From NCBI RefSeq assembly GCF_006517395.1, contig NZ_VDCY01000001.1, positions 186,001 to 250,000 of the forward strand: a stretch of DNA of 64,000 nucleotides. The letters are read 5' to 3'. The stretch comes from Terrilactibacillus laevilacticus. GTDB taxonomy: Bacteria; Bacillota; Bacilli; Bacillales; Sporolactobacillaceae. Each line of letters starts with the position of its first letter. The first letter of the stretch is position 1. The notes under the pieces are model-generated. The model searched no databases. It saw only the letters and a list, made by a program, of their open reading frames with translations, and was not told where the DNA came from. Position numbers and translations under genes: made by a program. Positions 62,501 to 64,000 of this stretch are shown here, in pieces.

Positions 62501-63910
62501 ATGGTTGTTGGTGAATTTACTACAGAAGTAGATACAGTTGTTATTGGTGCAGGACCAGGAGGCTATGTGGCTGCTATTCGAGCAGCACAATTAGGACAAA
62601 GTGTTATCATCATTGAGAAAGAACATCTTGGCGGTGTATGTCTAAACGTCGGATGTATTCCTTCGAAAGCTTTATTAAATGCAAGTCATCGTTATGAGCA
62701 AGCCAAAGAATCTGAAGTTATGGGAATAACAACAGAAAATGTAACGGTTGATTTTGCCAAGCTTCAAGAATGGAAAGGGTCTGTTGTGGGTAAACTCACT
62801 TCAGGTGTTGCAGGTTTATTAAAAGCAAATAAAGTTGAGGTTGTTGAAGGAGAAGCCTTATTTGTTGAACCGGACGAAGTGAGAGTAAATCATGGCTATG
62901 AATCAACTCGATATAAATTTAATAACTGTATCATCGCAACAGGTTCTAGCCCAATTGAACTTCCAAATTTTAAATGGAGTGATCGTGTTCTATCATCGAC
63001 AGGTGCTTTGGCTATTAAAGAGCGCCCAAACAAGATTGTCGTTATTGGTGGGGGCTATATAGGCGTTGAGCTTAGTACGGCCTTTGCAGGATTTGGAACA
63101 GAAGTTGTCATCTTGGAGGGAAGTAAATCTATTCTTCCTCTCTTTGAGAAAAAATTGACCGCGATAGTTAAAAAGAATCTTAAGAAAAAAGGGGTTGTCA
63201 TTCATACCGAAGCCCTTGCACAAGGTGTCGTTGAATCACCTAATGGCGTCACAGTAACAGCCGAAATTAAGGGTGAAGAAGTAAAAATCGACGCAGATTA
63301 TCTTCTTGTAACAGTAGGACGTAAACCGAATACGGCAGATCTTGGTCTTGATATGGCTGGTGTTGAAATGACGGAACGAGGTTTGATCAAAGTAGACAAA
63401 CAAGGTAGGACAAACGTCAGTCACATTTTTGCTATTGGAGATGTTGTGGCAGGTCCAGCACTTGCTCACAAAGCCTCATATGAAGCTAAGGTCGCTGCTG
63501 AAGCCATCAGTGGTCAAGCTTCAGAAATAGACTATTTAGCCATCCCATCGGTCGTATTCTCCGAACCTGAAATTGCGACAGTTGGCTTATCTGAGTCTGA
63601 AGCGAAAGAGCAAGGCTACGAGGTTCAGGTTGGGCAATTCCCGTTTGCTGCAAACGGGCGTGCATTGTCACTTGATGCAACTGAAGGATTTACCAAACTC
63701 ATCACACGGAAAGAGGATGGATTAATCCTGGGTGCTCAAATTGTCGGTACAGGAGCGAGTGATATGATTGCTGAACTCGGTTTAGCCATTGAAGCGGGGA
63801 TTACAGCAGAAGATATTGCGCTTACGATTCATGCCCACCCAACTTTAGGTGAAATTACGATGGAAACAGCTGAGGTAGCACTAGGCATGCCAATTCATAT
63901 TGCTAAATAA
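62501..63910 (+). CDS. pdhD: Dihydrolipoyl dehydrogenase, E3
   Basis: E3 reoxidises dihydrolipoamide with FAD and passes electrons to NAD. The 469-residue flavoprotein has the FAD motif [20 protein letters not shown], the redox disulfide Cys47-Cys52 in [16 protein letters not shown], the NAD motif [16 protein letters not shown], the second FAD motif [16 protein letters not shown], and the catalytic His-Glu pair in [25 protein letters not shown] precedes the ATG and overlaps the end of pdhC. It probably serves the other 2-oxo acid dehydrogenases as well. A family 2 repeat starts directly after the stop. Confidence 0.97.
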   Translation: MVVGEFTTEVDTVVIGAGPGGYVAAIRAAQLGQSVIIIEKEHLGGVCLNVGCIPSKALLNASHRYEQAKESEVMGITTENVTVDFAKLQEWKGSVVGKLTSGVAGLLKANKVEVVEGEALFVEPDEVRVNHGYESTRYKFNNCIIATGSSPIELPNFKWSDRVLSSTGALAIKERPNKIVVIGGGYIGVELSTAFAGFGTEVVILEGSKSILPLFEKKLTAIVKKNLKKKGVVIHTEALAQGVVESPNGVTVTAEIKGEEVKIDADYLLVTVGRKPNTADLGLDMAGVEMTERGLIKVDKQGRTNVSHIFAIGDVVAGPALAHKASYEAKVAAEAISGQASEIDYLAIPSVVFSEPEIATVGLSESEAKEQGYEVQVGQFPFAANGRALSLDATEGFTKLITRKEDGLILGAQIVGTGASDMIAELGLAIEAGITAEDIALTIHAHPTLGEITMETAEVALGMPIHIAK

Positions 63911-64000
63911 AGTGAAACTTCCATCAGTGGGGGTTTTTCGACGCACAGGATGTGTAAGTGCAGGCGTTGCGTCTTTAGCCTGCGTCATCCCCTACTGATG
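63911..64000 (+). repeat. Double-hairpin intergenic repeat, family 2, copy 4 (cut by window edge)
   Basis: It begins AGTGAAACTTCCATCAGTGG immediately after the pdhD stop and runs GCACAGGATGTGTAAGTGCA, GGCGTTGCG, GCCTGCGTCATCCCCTACTG to the end of the window. Only hairpin one is visible. The orientation equals that of pdhD. Confidence 0.8.

Overview
The window is an AT-rich, low-GC Gram-positive chromosome segment from a spore-forming member of the Bacillales (Bacillaceae-like; genus not determined). The evidence is strong GGAGG ribosome sites with TTG/GTG starts, a wall teichoic acid locus, LtaS, CtsR- and probable WalR- and sigma-B-type control sites, a tyrosyl T-box, YjcZ-type mini-proteins, and gene order matching the Bacillus subtilis ykuL-ykuQR-ykuU and rnjA-rpoY-ykrA-ykrB-pdhABCD neighbourhood.

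Region 1 (1-16100) is a wall teichoic acid / surface glycopolymer locus. It holds six CDP-glycerol-type polyol-phosphate transferase genes (the first cut by the window edge), gtaB (UDP-glucose supply), tagD (CDP-glycerol supply), a TagB-like primase between two tandem TagF/TarF-like paralogues, and the TagGH exporter. Two of the transferases are long proteins with a second, GT4-type glycosyltransferase part. In one of them the GT4 part is divided between two overlapping genes. A decayed IS256-type transposase sits beside gtaB.

Region 2 (16100-29600) holds stress and housekeeping genes: a universal stress protein, clpE with two CtsR operators, tyrS behind a T-box, ytxH behind a sigma-B-like promoter, fumC, ltaS, a YjcZ peptide, a DUF1453 membrane protein, an NlpC/P60 hydrolase with a WalR-type box, and a histidine-phosphatase-like protein.

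Region 3 (29600-44500) is more accessory. It has a 2-hydroxyacid dehydrogenase, a decayed stretch, uppP with an apparent CTG start, a broken ABC transporter whose ATPase is scattered over both strands, an HPr-like small protein next to the radical SAM gene yfkAB, a BASS transporter, an LnrLMN-like ABC transporter with its own two-component system, and an MFS pump with a TetR repressor and tandem operators.

Region 4 (44500-64000) is core: DUF47-Pit phosphate uptake, ypcP, cbpB, dapH, dapL, a CNNM/CorC protein, peroxiredoxin ykuU, a lone CydB-like subunit, rpoY-rnjA, ykrA, def and pdhABCD.

The best candidates for undescribed biology are three families of dispersed non-coding repeats. One is MITE-like, with terminal inverted repeats, 6-bp target duplications and an end-only 43-bp derivative. 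The second is a large double-hairpin element that abuts stop codons in the same orientation as the gene (behind def, pdhD and the cydB-like gene). The third is a shorter GC-rich element. No CRISPR array, rRNA, tRNA or intact insertion sequence was seen.
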